From Treponema sp. (GTDB lineage: Bacteria; Spirochaetota; Spirochaetia; Treponematales; Treponemataceae), in assembly GCA_017553635.1 (NCBI GenBank), contig JAFZKN010000019.1, positions 1 to 64,000 on the forward strand: DNA of 64,000 bases, given 5' to 3'. Positions 34,669 through 42,748 of this stretch are shown here, piece by piece (the first letter of the stretch is position 1; each line of letters starts with the position of its first letter). A program made the position numbers and the translations under genes. The notes beneath the pieces are model-generated. The model saw nothing but the letters and a program-made list of their open reading frames with translations, had not been told where the DNA came from and did no database searches.

Positions 34669-35796
34669 ATGAAAAAAGTTTTTTCTTTTGTCGCAGTGTC
34701 TTTAGCGCTTGTATTGAGTGCTTCTTTTATCAGCTGTAAGGCGCCAAGTGGCGGGGGCGATAGTGGAAGTGGTGACGAAGTCAAATTAGCCCTTGCAAAA
34801 ATTAAAATTGGTACTGTTGAGTATGATAATACTGCACAGGTTTATGTTACAGGAGAAGACGGTGCAACAATCGAAGGTAAGACAAATACCGACAATTATG
34901 CAGGTGTTTTTGTAGCAAACCGTAAAGTAAAGCTCAGTCCATATATTATGAGTAAATATGAAGTTACACAGGAGCTTTATACTGCTGTTATGACAGATCA
35001 GAAAGTTATTGTAAATGGTGTAGAAAAAGCTCTTGCAGCAGAACCATTCGCGTGTAAATCTACCAACAATGTTTATAAAGTACTTTTATCTGGTGAAGAA
35101 CAAAAATATCGTGCGGCAGAAAATATGACCTGGTATGATGCAGTATATTTCTGTAACGCCCTTAGCGATAAAACTAATCTTACAAAGGCATATAACATTA
35201 CAGTTACAGAAGTTGATTCTTATGGAAATATAACTGGCGCTACAGTAACACTTGATTCCGGAGCCAATGGCTACCGTTTACCAACCGAAGCAGAATGGGA
35301 ATTTGCAGCTCGAGGTGGTGACCCTACAAAACCTGCCTGGGATTATACATTTAGCGGTGCTGCAAAGGCAAATGGTTCAAGTTATAAAGATCAACAAAAT
35401 ACAGGTTTGGATGCTGTCGGATGGTACTGGTATAATATAGGAAGCGGAACAACATCAACTAGTACTCCTTCAAGTGGCACAGCCGGTTATGGAACTCATC
35501 AGGTAGGAAAAAAAGACTATAATAAGCTTGGTATTTATGATATGAGCGGTAATGTAGTTGAATGGTGCTGGGATTGGTATGATGGTGTTAAAAGTAACGA
35601 TAGTGTATATACCGAAAATGGAGTTGTAATTAATCCTGCTGGCCCTTCGGATGCCACGGGTGACTCTTACCGTGTCGAACGTGGCGGTGGCTGGCGCTAC
35701 TACGCCGGCGGCTGTCCTGTTTGTGACCGAAGCTGCGACGACCCGTTCTTCAGGGACTGCACTCTGGGCTTCCGTGTTTGTCGCAACGCCGACTAG
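34669..35796 (+). CDS. FGE/SUMF1-fold (C-type-lectin-like) surface lipoprotein, variable
   Basis: A 375-residue lipoprotein (lipobox FISCK) with a formylglycine-generating-enzyme/SUMF1 domain from about residue 80. It has YIMSKYEVTQELYTAVM, ENMTWYDAVYFCNALS, YRLPTEAEWEFAARGG, GIYDMSGNVVEWCWDW and the C-terminal VERGGGW...LGFRVCRNAD. It keeps the structural fold, but the catalytic FGE function is not indicated. The last 105 bases are markedly GC-rich, with a run of N-N-C codons after GGGW. This is the pattern of a DGR variable region such as that of T. denticola TvpA, so it is probably a ligand-binding surface protein. AAAAAGGTGG precedes the start. Confidence 0.87.
   Translation: MKKVFSFVAVSLALVLSASFISCKAPSGGGDSGSGDEVKLALAKIKIGTVEYDNTAQVYVTGEDGATIEGKTNTDNYAGVFVANRKVKLSPYIMSKYEVTQELYTAVMTDQKVIVNGVEKALAAEPFACKSTNNVYKVLLSGEEQKYRAAENMTWYDAVYFCNALSDKTNLTKAYNITVTEVDSYGNITGATVTLDSGANGYRLPTEAEWEFAARGGDPTKPAWDYTFSGAAKANGSSYKDQQNTGLDAVGWYWYNIGSGTTSTSTPSSGTAGYGTHQVGKKDYNKLGIYDMSGNVVEWCWDWYDGVKSNDSVYTENGVVINPAGPSDATGDSYRVERGGGWRYYAGGCPVCDRSCDDPFFRDCTLGFRVCRNAD
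35695..35760 (+). other. Candidate DGR variable region (VR)
   Basis: Between the conserved TGG of GGGW and CTGGGCTTCCGT are 14 codons at positions that are Asn (AAC) in known FGE-type template repeats: CGC, TAC, TAC, GGC, GGC, GAC, AGC, TGC, GAC, GAC, TTC, TTC, GAC, TGC. All end in C. Conserved CGA, CCG and AGG codons lie between them. That is the result expected when adenines of AAC codons are randomised. The template and reverse transcriptase are not in this window. Confidence 0.72.
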
Positions 35797-35808
35797 TTTT
35801 GAGTGCAC

Positions 35809-35827
35809 CCCGGAAACTAAACCCGGG
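35809..35827 (+). other. Hairpin just after the variable gene
   Basis: CCCGG pairs with CCGGG around a nine-base loop (AAACTAAAC), 12 bases after the stop codon. DGR targets often carry a hairpin or cruciform just 3' of the variable region, needed for efficient retrohoming. Alternatively it is a weak terminator since CTTTT follows. Confidence 0.5.
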
Positions 35828-35856
35828 CTTTTAGTAAATTCAGTATAAAAAGAGAG

Positions 35857-35900
35857 AATCCCGCTTATGAAGTGCACTTCATTAAAGCGGGATTTTTTTT
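35857..35900 (+). terminator. Strong terminator after the FGE-like lipoprotein
   Basis: AATCCCGCTT pairs with AAGCGGGATT. The inner ATGAAGTG/CACTTCAT palindrome extends the stem to about 18 pairs with a two-base bulge. Eight T follow. Confidence 0.9.
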
Positions 35901-35985
35901 GAAAAAAATTAACGAAATTTGAAAAATCTGGTGACACTTTGTTAAATTCCGCGTGTTAAATTTACATGAAAAGCAGAAATAATAC

Positions 35986-36015
35986 TTGACGATATAATAT
36001 TATACTCTATATATT
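35986..36015 (+). promoter_or_regulatory. Promoter of the PadR operon
   Basis: TTGACG (35986-35991) and TATATT (36010-36015) are 18 bases apart. The spacer contains the palindrome ATAATATTAT, and the -10 region is part of the near-palindrome CTATATATTATAG. These are plausible PadR binding sites for autoregulation. Confidence 0.6.
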
Positions 36016-36061
36016 ATAGTTATTAAAACAATATTGTTAGATATAGAAGACGGAGGTATGA

Positions 36062-36376
36062 ATGACTTTTAATTCTGGTACGACGCTGCTTGATGCGGTC
36101 GTGCTCTCTGTTGTTTCGAGGGAAGGTACTTACGGCTACAAGATTACCCAGGACGTCAGGAGTGTTCTTGATGTGTCAGAAAGCACCCTGTATCCGGTTC
36201 TGAGGAGGCTTCAGAAAGACGGGTATCTTGAAACCTATGATATGGAATATGACGGGCGCAACAGGCGTTATTACAAGATTACGTCAAGCGGAATGATTCT
36301 GCTTGATAAGTATCGTAACAGCTGGATTGAATATCGTAAGAAAATCAATTCTATCCTGCTTGGAATGGAGGACTAA
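36062..36376 (+). CDS. PadR-family transcriptional regulator
   Basis: A 104-residue PadR winged-helix protein. The domain VVSREGTYGYKITQDV, then VSESTLYPVLRRLQKDGYLETY and GRNRRYYKITSSGMILL, is the classic PadR core. It leads a three-gene module with a HAAS/DUF1700 and a PspC-domain protein, a common combination in envelope-stress loci. CGGAGGTATGA precedes the ATG. Confidence 0.92.
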   Translation: MTFNSGTTLLDAVVLSVVSREGTYGYKITQDVRSVLDVSESTLYPVLRRLQKDGYLETYDMEYDGRNRRYYKITSSGMILLDKYRNSWIEYRKKINSILLGMED

Positions 36377-36377
36377 A

Positions 36378-37295
36378 ATGACAAAGAAACAGTATCTTAA
36401 AAAATTGGAATATTGCATTCAGGCATTGCCGGCAGAAGAAAGAAACGAGGCGCTTGAGTATTATTCAGACTATTTTGATGATGCAGATGATGATGATAAA
36501 GTGATGCAGGAGCTTGGAGAACCAGAAGATCTTGCAAAAACAATCATCGAAAAATTTACATGTGTTCCGGCAAAGGAAACTAAAAAGAAAAAAGAAGAGT
36601 TTGAACAGGACTATGTATTTGACGATGATGAAAAACTTGCTTTTTCTTTTTCAAAAGAGCAGGTAAAGAATCTCGGAATTTCTCTTGCAGCAGGAGATGT
36701 AGTTATTAAAACAGGAAGCGAGTATAAGGTTGAGACACGCGGAATTTCTGAAAATGACTTTAGATGTGAAATTAACGAAGCGGGAACTTTGATTGTAGAA
36801 AACAAAAGAAGATTTCCTACGCTTCCGTTTTTCAGACGCTCTAAAAATTATTCGTGGTGCCCGCGCTTTCTTATAACTGTTCCGGAAAACGCAAAGCTTG
36901 AAAACATGAAGATTGCACTTGCAGCAGGAAGAATGCGCACAAAAGAATTGAATCTTTTTGCTTCGAGAACTATGATAGATGTAGGAGCCGGTGATTTTGA
37001 AGGAACTGGTTTTACTTCTGATGCAACTCAGATAAGATGCAGCATGGGAAACATTGATGTTGAAGGAAAGTTTAACGGCTTTACAAAAATTGACTGCGGA
37101 ATGGGAAGCATAAAGCTTAAAAGCAGAAAGTCGCTCAGCGAATATTCTTATGATGCAAAAGTAGGAATGGGAACGATTGTTTTTGGTTCTGATAAGAGAA
37201 GCGGTTTTTCGCAGTCATACAGAGAAGAGAAAAAAGAAAATCATATTTCGATTATCTGCGGAATGGGTGAAGTAAAGATTAAGGGTATCAGATAG
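36378..37295 (+). CDS. HAAS/DUF1700 and DUF4097 domain protein
   Basis: A 305-residue protein. The N terminus carries the HAAS domain (QYLKKLEYCIQALPAEERNEALEYYSDYFDDA), which binds PadR-type partners. Acidic and charged residues precede a C-terminal right-handed beta-solenoid DUF4097-like region (repeats such as RTMIDVGAGDFEGTGF, CGMGSIKL, VGMGTIVFG and ICGMGEVKI). No TM helix is evident between the domains. It begins one base after the PadR stop. A sensor or anti-regulator role is likely. Confidence 0.85.
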   Translation: MTKKQYLKKLEYCIQALPAEERNEALEYYSDYFDDADDDDKVMQELGEPEDLAKTIIEKFTCVPAKETKKKKEEFEQDYVFDDDEKLAFSFSKEQVKNLGISLAAGDVVIKTGSEYKVETRGISENDFRCEINEAGTLIVENKRRFPTLPFFRRSKNYSWCPRFLITVPENAKLENMKIALAAGRMRTKELNLFASRTMIDVGAGDFEGTGFTSDATQIRCSMGNIDVEGKFNGFTKIDCGMGSIKLKSRKSLSEYSYDAKVGMGTIVFGSDKRSGFSQSYREEKKENHISIICGMGEVKIKGIR

Positions 37296-37308
37296 GAGGT
37301 TTTGGATA

Positions 37309-37602
37309 ATGGAAAAGAGAATGTATAAATCAAATACAAATAGAGTTATTTTTGGAACATGCGGTGGAATTGCAGAATACTTTAATATTGATCCGATTGT
37401 AATCCGCGTAATTTTTGTCGTACTGTTTTTTACAGGCTTGAGTGGACTTTTGATTTACATCGTTGCTTCGCTTATAATTCCAAAATCTCCGTTTGATGAT
37501 TTTGAAGAATTTGAACGCATCAATAAAGAATATCAGGAAAAGCCAAAGAGAAAAAACCGTGTAAAAGATGACGACGACTTTGACTCTTACTTTAAAGATT
37601 AA
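37309..37602 (+). CDS. PspC-domain membrane protein
   Basis: A 97-residue protein. PspC domain: MYKSNTNRVIFGTCGGIAEYF, NIDPIVIRVIFVVLFF and LLIYIVASLIIPKSP, with one or two TM helices. A Lys- and Asp-rich cytoplasmic tail follows. It completes the PadR-HAAS-PspC module for envelope or phage-shock-like stress. GGAGGTTTTGGATA precedes the start. Confidence 0.9.
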   Translation: MEKRMYKSNTNRVIFGTCGGIAEYFNIDPIVIRVIFVVLFFTGLSGLLIYIVASLIIPKSPFDDFEEFERINKEYQEKPKRKNRVKDDDDFDSYFKD

Positions 37603-37605
37603 TTT

Positions 37606-38931
37606 ATGAAGATTTTATTTTATTCAACAAATTCAAACCGTTATGAAAGCGGCAGAATGGAATTTAAAATGATTCCGTCCTGCCGGAGCGGATGGGACTC
37701 GTTAAAAGAAAAATATCCCGAGCATGATTTTACAGTTGTAATGCAGAAGCCCGGGATGTTTCTTTATGACCAGTCCGGTGAAATGTCGGATAAAGTAAAA
37801 TATATTTTTATAGAGGAAAAAAATTCTGAATCCGAAAAGATTGCAGACATTATAAAAAATGAAAAGCCGGATATTGCAATTGCAGTATCTTACTGGAAAG
37901 AACCTTTTGACTGGATGAGCATAAAGGATGCGCTGATTGCAGAAAAGTTAAGGGGAGCTGGAATAAAAACTGTATGTCATGATGCTTCTTCCTGTCATAT
38001 CTGCTTTGACAAAAATGAAACGCGCCGTTTTTTAGCACAGAATAATTTTAATGTCGCAAAAGGCGTTTATGTTAATCATGAGCTTTTTTATGCTGAACGG
38101 GGTAAAAGCGCCGTAAGGGAAAACGTTTACCGCGATTATATTTTTTCTGAAATTTCAAAATTAAAATTTCCTGTAGTCATTAAAGAGACTGCGGGGCTTT
38201 CTTCTTTCGGGATGGATGTTGTGACGACCTTTAATCAGGCGCGCCACGTTCTTTTGTCAAAAAAGAACAACGGCGACAGGGTCGTAGAAGAATTTTTAGA
38301 CGGCATTTCGTTTGGGATAGAGGTTTACGGTACTGACGGAAAATACCTTGTGTCGCCGCCTCTTGTTAACAGCGTAAACCAGTTTGGGCTTACAAGCCCG
38401 AAACAGAATGTAAAGCTCGGACCGGTCGAAAACGAAAAATTTGATGTAACGCTGTTAAAAAGAGAAGTGGCGCGCCTTGCCGGGCTTTTAAAGTTTTCGG
38501 GGATTGCTCAGATTGATCTTGTTTATTCCGGCGGAGCGTGGTGGTTTATAGAAATAAATTCGCGGATTTCTGGAATGACGCAGACTATGGCTTATTCGAT
38601 GGGGCTTTCGCTTTATGAGCTTATTCTGCTTTCTGCAGGGGTTATAGAGTGGAACGGGACATTTAAAAACGTCATGAACCTTAAATTTCCGCTTCTTTCT
38701 GAAGATGAACTTCTTAAACTTTATAATGAAGATTTTGTACTTTGTGTAAATCAGATTGAAAATACAGAAGCCCGTCAGCTTCGTGAAGTCGGATATGCCG
38801 AAGTTATTTTCGGGCAGAATGATACTCTGGCAAAAACCATGGAACAGCTCGATCTGTTAAATTCAGCCTATAAAAACAGGATGGAAAGCATCTTTTATAA
38901 CAATGCCGTAAAGCTTTCAAAATATTTATAA
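37606..38931 (+). CDS. ATP-grasp superfamily protein
   Basis: A 441-residue carbamoyl-phosphate-synthase-like ATP-grasp enzyme. An N-terminal preATP-grasp-like region is followed by an ATP-binding domain with KFPVVIKETAGLSSFGMDVV, VVEEFLDGISFGIEVYG, IAQIDLVYSG and the metal-binding FIEINSRISGMTQTM. It ligates an acid and an amine, but the substrates are unknown. It starts three bases after the PspC gene. GC content is higher than that of its neighbours in the central part. Confidence 0.75.
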   Translation: MKILFYSTNSNRYESGRMEFKMIPSCRSGWDSLKEKYPEHDFTVVMQKPGMFLYDQSGEMSDKVKYIFIEEKNSESEKIADIIKNEKPDIAIAVSYWKEPFDWMSIKDALIAEKLRGAGIKTVCHDASSCHICFDKNETRRFLAQNNFNVAKGVYVNHELFYAERGKSAVRENVYRDYIFSEISKLKFPVVIKETAGLSSFGMDVVTTFNQARHVLLSKKNNGDRVVEEFLDGISFGIEVYGTDGKYLVSPPLVNSVNQFGLTSPKQNVKLGPVENEKFDVTLLKREVARLAGLLKFSGIAQIDLVYSGGAWWFIEINSRISGMTQTMAYSMGLSLYELILLSAGVIEWNGTFKNVMNLKFPLLSEDELLKLYNEDFVLCVNQIENTEARQLREVGYAEVIFGQNDTLAKTMEQLDLLNSAYKNRMESIFYNNAVKLSKYL

Positions 38932-39001
38932 AACCTGGACTTTTTGCACTAGATTAAATAGTTTTTTTTAATTTATAATTAAGAAAAAGTGGGAGTTTTT
39001 C

Positions 39002-41185
39002 ATGGTAAATATTGAATATGTTCTTGTCGGCATAATCTGTATAACTATTCTTTCCTTTATTCTTTTTCAGGGAAGAAAGGAACAGAAAGAAAACGAAAGA
39101 AAGATTTGCTTTGATCAGCTTATTGATGTAGTCCTGATATTCTGTTTTGTGGATATTTTCTGGGGACTTGTAATTAGCGGAAGCATTCTGTCAAGCAGTT
39201 GGATTGTTTTTGCAACTACGCTTTTTTATGTCTGTGCTGTCGGAGTTGCATATGACTTTTTTCTTTTTATCTTTTCGTATTCTAAAACAACATTACAATA
39301 TAGAAAATTAATTTATGTAATTGCATCTTTCCCACTGTTATTTGAAATTGGAATTTTGGTTTATAATTTTTCATCAGGCGTTGTGTTTTATGTTGGAGCT
39401 GATGGAAGTTATAAACGTGGAATCGAATCTTATGTGCGTGCTCTTTATATAATTCATTATATTTATTTCTTTATGGCATTTCTTGTTGCTCTTTATGCTT
39501 ATTTAAAAGCTAAAAGAGAAAAGAGGGATTTAAGCTATTCAGTTGTTTTATTCTGTGTAATTCCGATTGTTGCAGGTTATCTTCAGCTTTTGTATCCGAA
39601 TATTCCTTATTACTCAGTCGGATATATGCTTTCGTGTTTTACTGTTTTTATTTTTGAAGTTGTTAAAGATAGAGAAAGATTTACGAGAGAAATGCTTAAG
39701 CATCAGCAGAAAGATATCCTTGAAGCGTGTTCAAGTGTTCTTTATAGAAATTCAATTCCAGAAGAAACTATTCAGACTTTAATCGGACTTCTTGCAAATT
39801 ATTATGTAGCAGACAGGACTATGCTTCTTGAGTTAAGTGAAGACAGGACCGGTTTGTGTGTAAAATATGAATGGCATACTCAGAACTGTAATTCTTTGAT
39901 TTATGAAATTGAATCGATTCCGGCTTCGGTTGTAATTAAGCTTCTTGATACCTGCTACAGAGAAGGAGAATTTTATCTTAACGTAAACGACAAGGCTACA
40001 ATCAAAAGTTCATTTATAAAGTTATTCATAGAAAAAAACAGCGTTAAAAATATCCAGATAATTCCAATTATGGCAGAAGGTCAGATAATCGGATTGCTTG
40101 ATATTGAAAATTCAAAAGAATTCCTTCGTGATACAACGATTGCTAAGACAATTTCGTTCTATATTTACAGTGAACTTTTGCGTCAGATGAGAATTGAAAA
40201 AGAAAAAGTTACAAGCGGGGCTGTGATAGAAGCTCTTGCGGTTGAATATGATTCAGTATTTCATATTGATGTCAGAACGGATATTCTTACGCCTTATCGT
40301 GTTGATGATCATATCAGAAAGCTTTATGGAAATAACCTTAATCGTAAGGTTAAGTATGCAGACGCATATACAAAATATATAAATGCTTCGATTACTGATG
40401 AAGATGAAAAACTTGAAATGTCAGATTTCTGTTCAGAGATAAATTTGATGAATATTCTTAAAGATCGTGTATATGTAACTAAGAAATTTAAAATTACAAC
40501 AGATAGGGGATATGAATATCACGAAGCAAAAATAGTTAAGATTGGTGGAAAGGATGGTGTAATTCATTCTGTTGTAATTGGAATTGCAAATATTGACGAA
40601 AAGCTCCGTGAAAGAATGATTGAAGAAAAAATCAGAGATGAACATATTCAGGAACTCGAATCTGTAAAAGAGGAAGCAGAAACCCTGATGTATGAAAGCC
40701 AGTTTGATAAACTTACCGGCATTTATAATAAGATTTCCGGAACTGAAATTATGCAGAAGTATCTTAGTGCAAAGGATGTTAAATCTTATTATGTTCTTCT
40801 GTTTATTGACCTTGATAAATTTAAATATATAAATGATAATTTTGGTCATCTTGAAGGTGATGATATTTTAACTAAAGTCGGTTCAGTAATTAAATCAAAC
40901 TGCAGAGTCGGTGATATAGCTGTAAGATTTGGTGGTGATGAATTTCTTCTTATGTTAAAGAATATTTCTGATATTTCTCTTGCTAAGAAAAAGGCAGATT
41001 TGATTGCGGCTGAAATCGGAAGAATTTCTTATGGTAAAGAATATAGTTCAACATGCAGTATCGGTGGATTTGTAACTAATATTGATGACCTGACTGTTGC
41101 AATGGATAAAGCCGATAAAGCATTGTATGATGTAAAGAACAGAGGAAGAGACGGAATTAAAATTATTGCTGACGAAGTAGATTAA
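39002..41185 (+). CDS. Membrane diguanylate cyclase with GAF-like sensor
   Basis: A 727-residue protein. Six or seven TM helices in residues 1-220 are followed by a GAF-like cytosolic domain (about 235-400), a PAS-like region and a C-terminal GGDEF domain (about 570-725). The active motif FGGDEF and the inhibitory RVGD (RxxD) five residues upstream are both intact, so it should synthesise c-di-GMP under feedback control. No EAL domain is present. GTGGGAG precedes the start. pgeF begins immediately after its stop. Confidence 0.9.
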   Translation: MVNIEYVLVGIICITILSFILFQGRKEQKENERKICFDQLIDVVLIFCFVDIFWGLVISGSILSSSWIVFATTLFYVCAVGVAYDFFLFIFSYSKTTLQYRKLIYVIASFPLLFEIGILVYNFSSGVVFYVGADGSYKRGIESYVRALYIIHYIYFFMAFLVALYAYLKAKREKRDLSYSVVLFCVIPIVAGYLQLLYPNIPYYSVGYMLSCFTVFIFEVVKDRERFTREMLKHQQKDILEACSSVLYRNSIPEETIQTLIGLLANYYVADRTMLLELSEDRTGLCVKYEWHTQNCNSLIYEIESIPASVVIKLLDTCYREGEFYLNVNDKATIKSSFIKLFIEKNSVKNIQIIPIMAEGQIIGLLDIENSKEFLRDTTIAKTISFYIYSELLRQMRIEKEKVTSGAVIEALAVEYDSVFHIDVRTDILTPYRVDDHIRKLYGNNLNRKVKYADAYTKYINASITDEDEKLEMSDFCSEINLMNILKDRVYVTKKFKITTDRGYEYHEAKIVKIGGKDGVIHSVVIGIANIDEKLRERMIEEKIRDEHIQELESVKEEAETLMYESQFDKLTGIYNKISGTEIMQKYLSAKDVKSYYVLLFIDLDKFKYINDNFGHLEGDDILTKVGSVIKSNCRVGDIAVRFGGDEFLLMLKNISDISLAKKKADLIAAEIGRISYGKEYSSTCSIGGFVTNIDDLTVAMDKADKALYDVKNRGRDGIKIIADEVD

Positions 41186-41971
41186 ATGATTTTTACAGAT
41201 TCAACTTATAATGATAAAGAAATAAAATACTGGTCTGTTGATGTTCTTGATAAAACAGGCCTCGTTAAAACTGTCTATACAGAAAATTCTGAAACTGCGT
41301 GGAAATACGGGAACGAACCCTGGAAAGAAAATTACGAAAAGCTTTCTTCTCTTCTCGGAATTAAAATTAATGATATATGCACGACAGACCAGACTCATAC
41401 AAATAATGTCCGCGTGATGTCAAAGGAAAATTCAGGGGAGGGGATACTGGAGAGTACCCGTGAAAAAAATTATGACGGAATAATTACAGACCGGAAGGAG
41501 CTTCTTTTGTGTTCGTTTGAAGCGGACTGTGTTCCGGTTTATTTTTTGGATCCTGTTAAAAAAGCCATTGCCATGGTTCACAGCGGCTGGCGCGGAACTG
41601 CTCTTGCAATCTGCAAAAAGACTGTCGGAAAATTTAGTACACAGTTTAATTCAAAATCTGAAGATTTAATTGCTGTAATAGGGCCATGTGCCTGTAAAAA
41701 CTGCTACGAAGTCGGAAGTGAATTAATAGAAGAATTTAAAGCTGAATTTGAAAATGAAATTTCAAAAATCTTTTTACCGAAACCTTTGGATGATAAAAAA
41801 TATCTTCTTGATTTAAATAAGGCAATTGAGATTACGCTTTTAAAAGCCGGAGTTAAAGAAGAAAATATATATACAGTAAACAGATGTACGATAGAAGATG
41901 AAAAACTCTGTTCATACAGAAGGACAGGGCTTAAGAAAACGCATATGCTTACTGCTATAATGTTAAAATAG
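41186..41971 (+). CDS. pgeF: Peptidoglycan-editing/purine-nucleoside enzyme of the laccase-domain family
   Basis: A 261-residue YfiH/DUF152 multicopper-polyphenol-oxidase-like protein. Motifs are TDQTHTNNVRVM, FEADCVPVYFLDP, MVHSGWRGTALAICK and IGPCACKNCYEVG, plus NRCTIEDEKLCSYRR. The His and Cys metal ligands are present. Family members act on purine nucleosides and, in E. coli, prevent L-Ser misincorporation into peptidoglycan precursors. It is coupled to the upstream cyclase gene with no spacer. Confidence 0.9.
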   Translation: MIFTDSTYNDKEIKYWSVDVLDKTGLVKTVYTENSETAWKYGNEPWKENYEKLSSLLGIKINDICTTDQTHTNNVRVMSKENSGEGILESTREKNYDGIITDRKELLLCSFEADCVPVYFLDPVKKAIAMVHSGWRGTALAICKKTVGKFSTQFNSKSEDLIAVIGPCACKNCYEVGSELIEEFKAEFENEISKIFLPKPLDDKKYLLDLNKAIEITLLKAGVKEENIYTVNRCTIEDEKLCSYRRTGLKKTHMLTAIMLK

Positions 41972-41972
41972 T

Positions 41973-42728
41973 TTATTTTCTAGCGACAATAACCATTGTT
42001 ACAGCGTTCTGATTGTAAGGCGCAAAATTAAAGTCGCCGTAAACTTCTGCAGATTTAAAACCGCAGGCAAGAAGCATTCGCTTAAGTTCAATTGCAGAAT
42101 ACAGTCTCTGAACAAATTCGTGCTCGATTCTTCTTCCTGTTGTGTTGTCGATTAAAATCCATTTTGAGCGAAGGCCTTCCCATGCACCTTCTACGCTGAA
42201 TTCTGTTAAAACAGTTTTTCCTGCGCGTTCGAACCATTCGCCTTCTGTAAAATATTTTACGGCTGTTTCACGGCTGGTGCATTCGAGGATGAAAAATCCG
42301 TCGTCTTTTACTGCATCCGAAATATGTTTTAAAATCTTTAAGTCGTCTTCGATTGATTCGCAGTAGCCGAAGCTTGTGTAAAGATTTACCGCACAGTCAA
42401 ATTTTTTATCGGTTGTAAAATCACGTAAATCGGCTTTGATGAGATTAAGTTTTACTTTTTCATCGTCAGCAGTTTCTTTTGCTGCATCCAGTTCAGCCTG
42501 AATTAAATCTACACCTGTAACTTTTAAACCTTTAAGTGCAAGTTCTACTGCAATTCTTCCTGGTCCGCATCCGGCATCTAAAACTGTGTTGCCTTTTTTA
42601 AGTCCTGCGATTTTGCATACAGCTTCTGCAATGCCGGGTGCTTCTGCCCAATGGCTTGCGTCAAACATTATCGGGCCGTAGTTTTTCCAGAACTCTTCGC
42701 TTTCGAACCATTCCTGTTTTTTTAACAT
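41973..42728 (-). CDS. SAM-dependent methyltransferase at the end of the nitrogenase-like operon
   Basis: A 251-residue class I methyltransferase with VLDAGCGPGRIAVELALKG (motif I), VTGVDLIQAELDAAK and LIKADLRDF. It lies 20 bp after the 403-residue component-1-like gene and on the same strand, so it is likely co-transcribed. The fold does not reveal the substrate, which could be a cofactor precursor, the enzyme product or something unrelated. Confidence 0.78.
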   Translation of the reverse strand: MLKKQEWFESEEFWKNYGPIMFDASHWAEAPGIAEAVCKIAGLKKGNTVLDAGCGPGRIAVELALKGLKVTGVDLIQAELDAAKETADDEKVKLNLIKADLRDFTTDKKFDCAVNLYTSFGYCESIEDDLKILKHISDAVKDDGFFILECTSRETAVKYFTEGEWFERAGKTVLTEFSVEGAWEGLRSKWILIDNTTGRRIEHEFVQRLYSAIELKRMLLACGFKSAEVYGDFNFAPYNQNAVTMVIVARK

Positions 42729-42748
42729 AGACTTTCCCCCTTAATTCT

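Noticed and set aside
34369..36061. DGR template repeat or reverse transcriptase next to the variable gene
   Set aside because: No AAC-rich copy of the variable segment and no YxDD-type reverse transcriptase frame was found here, so the DGR core must lie outside the window.
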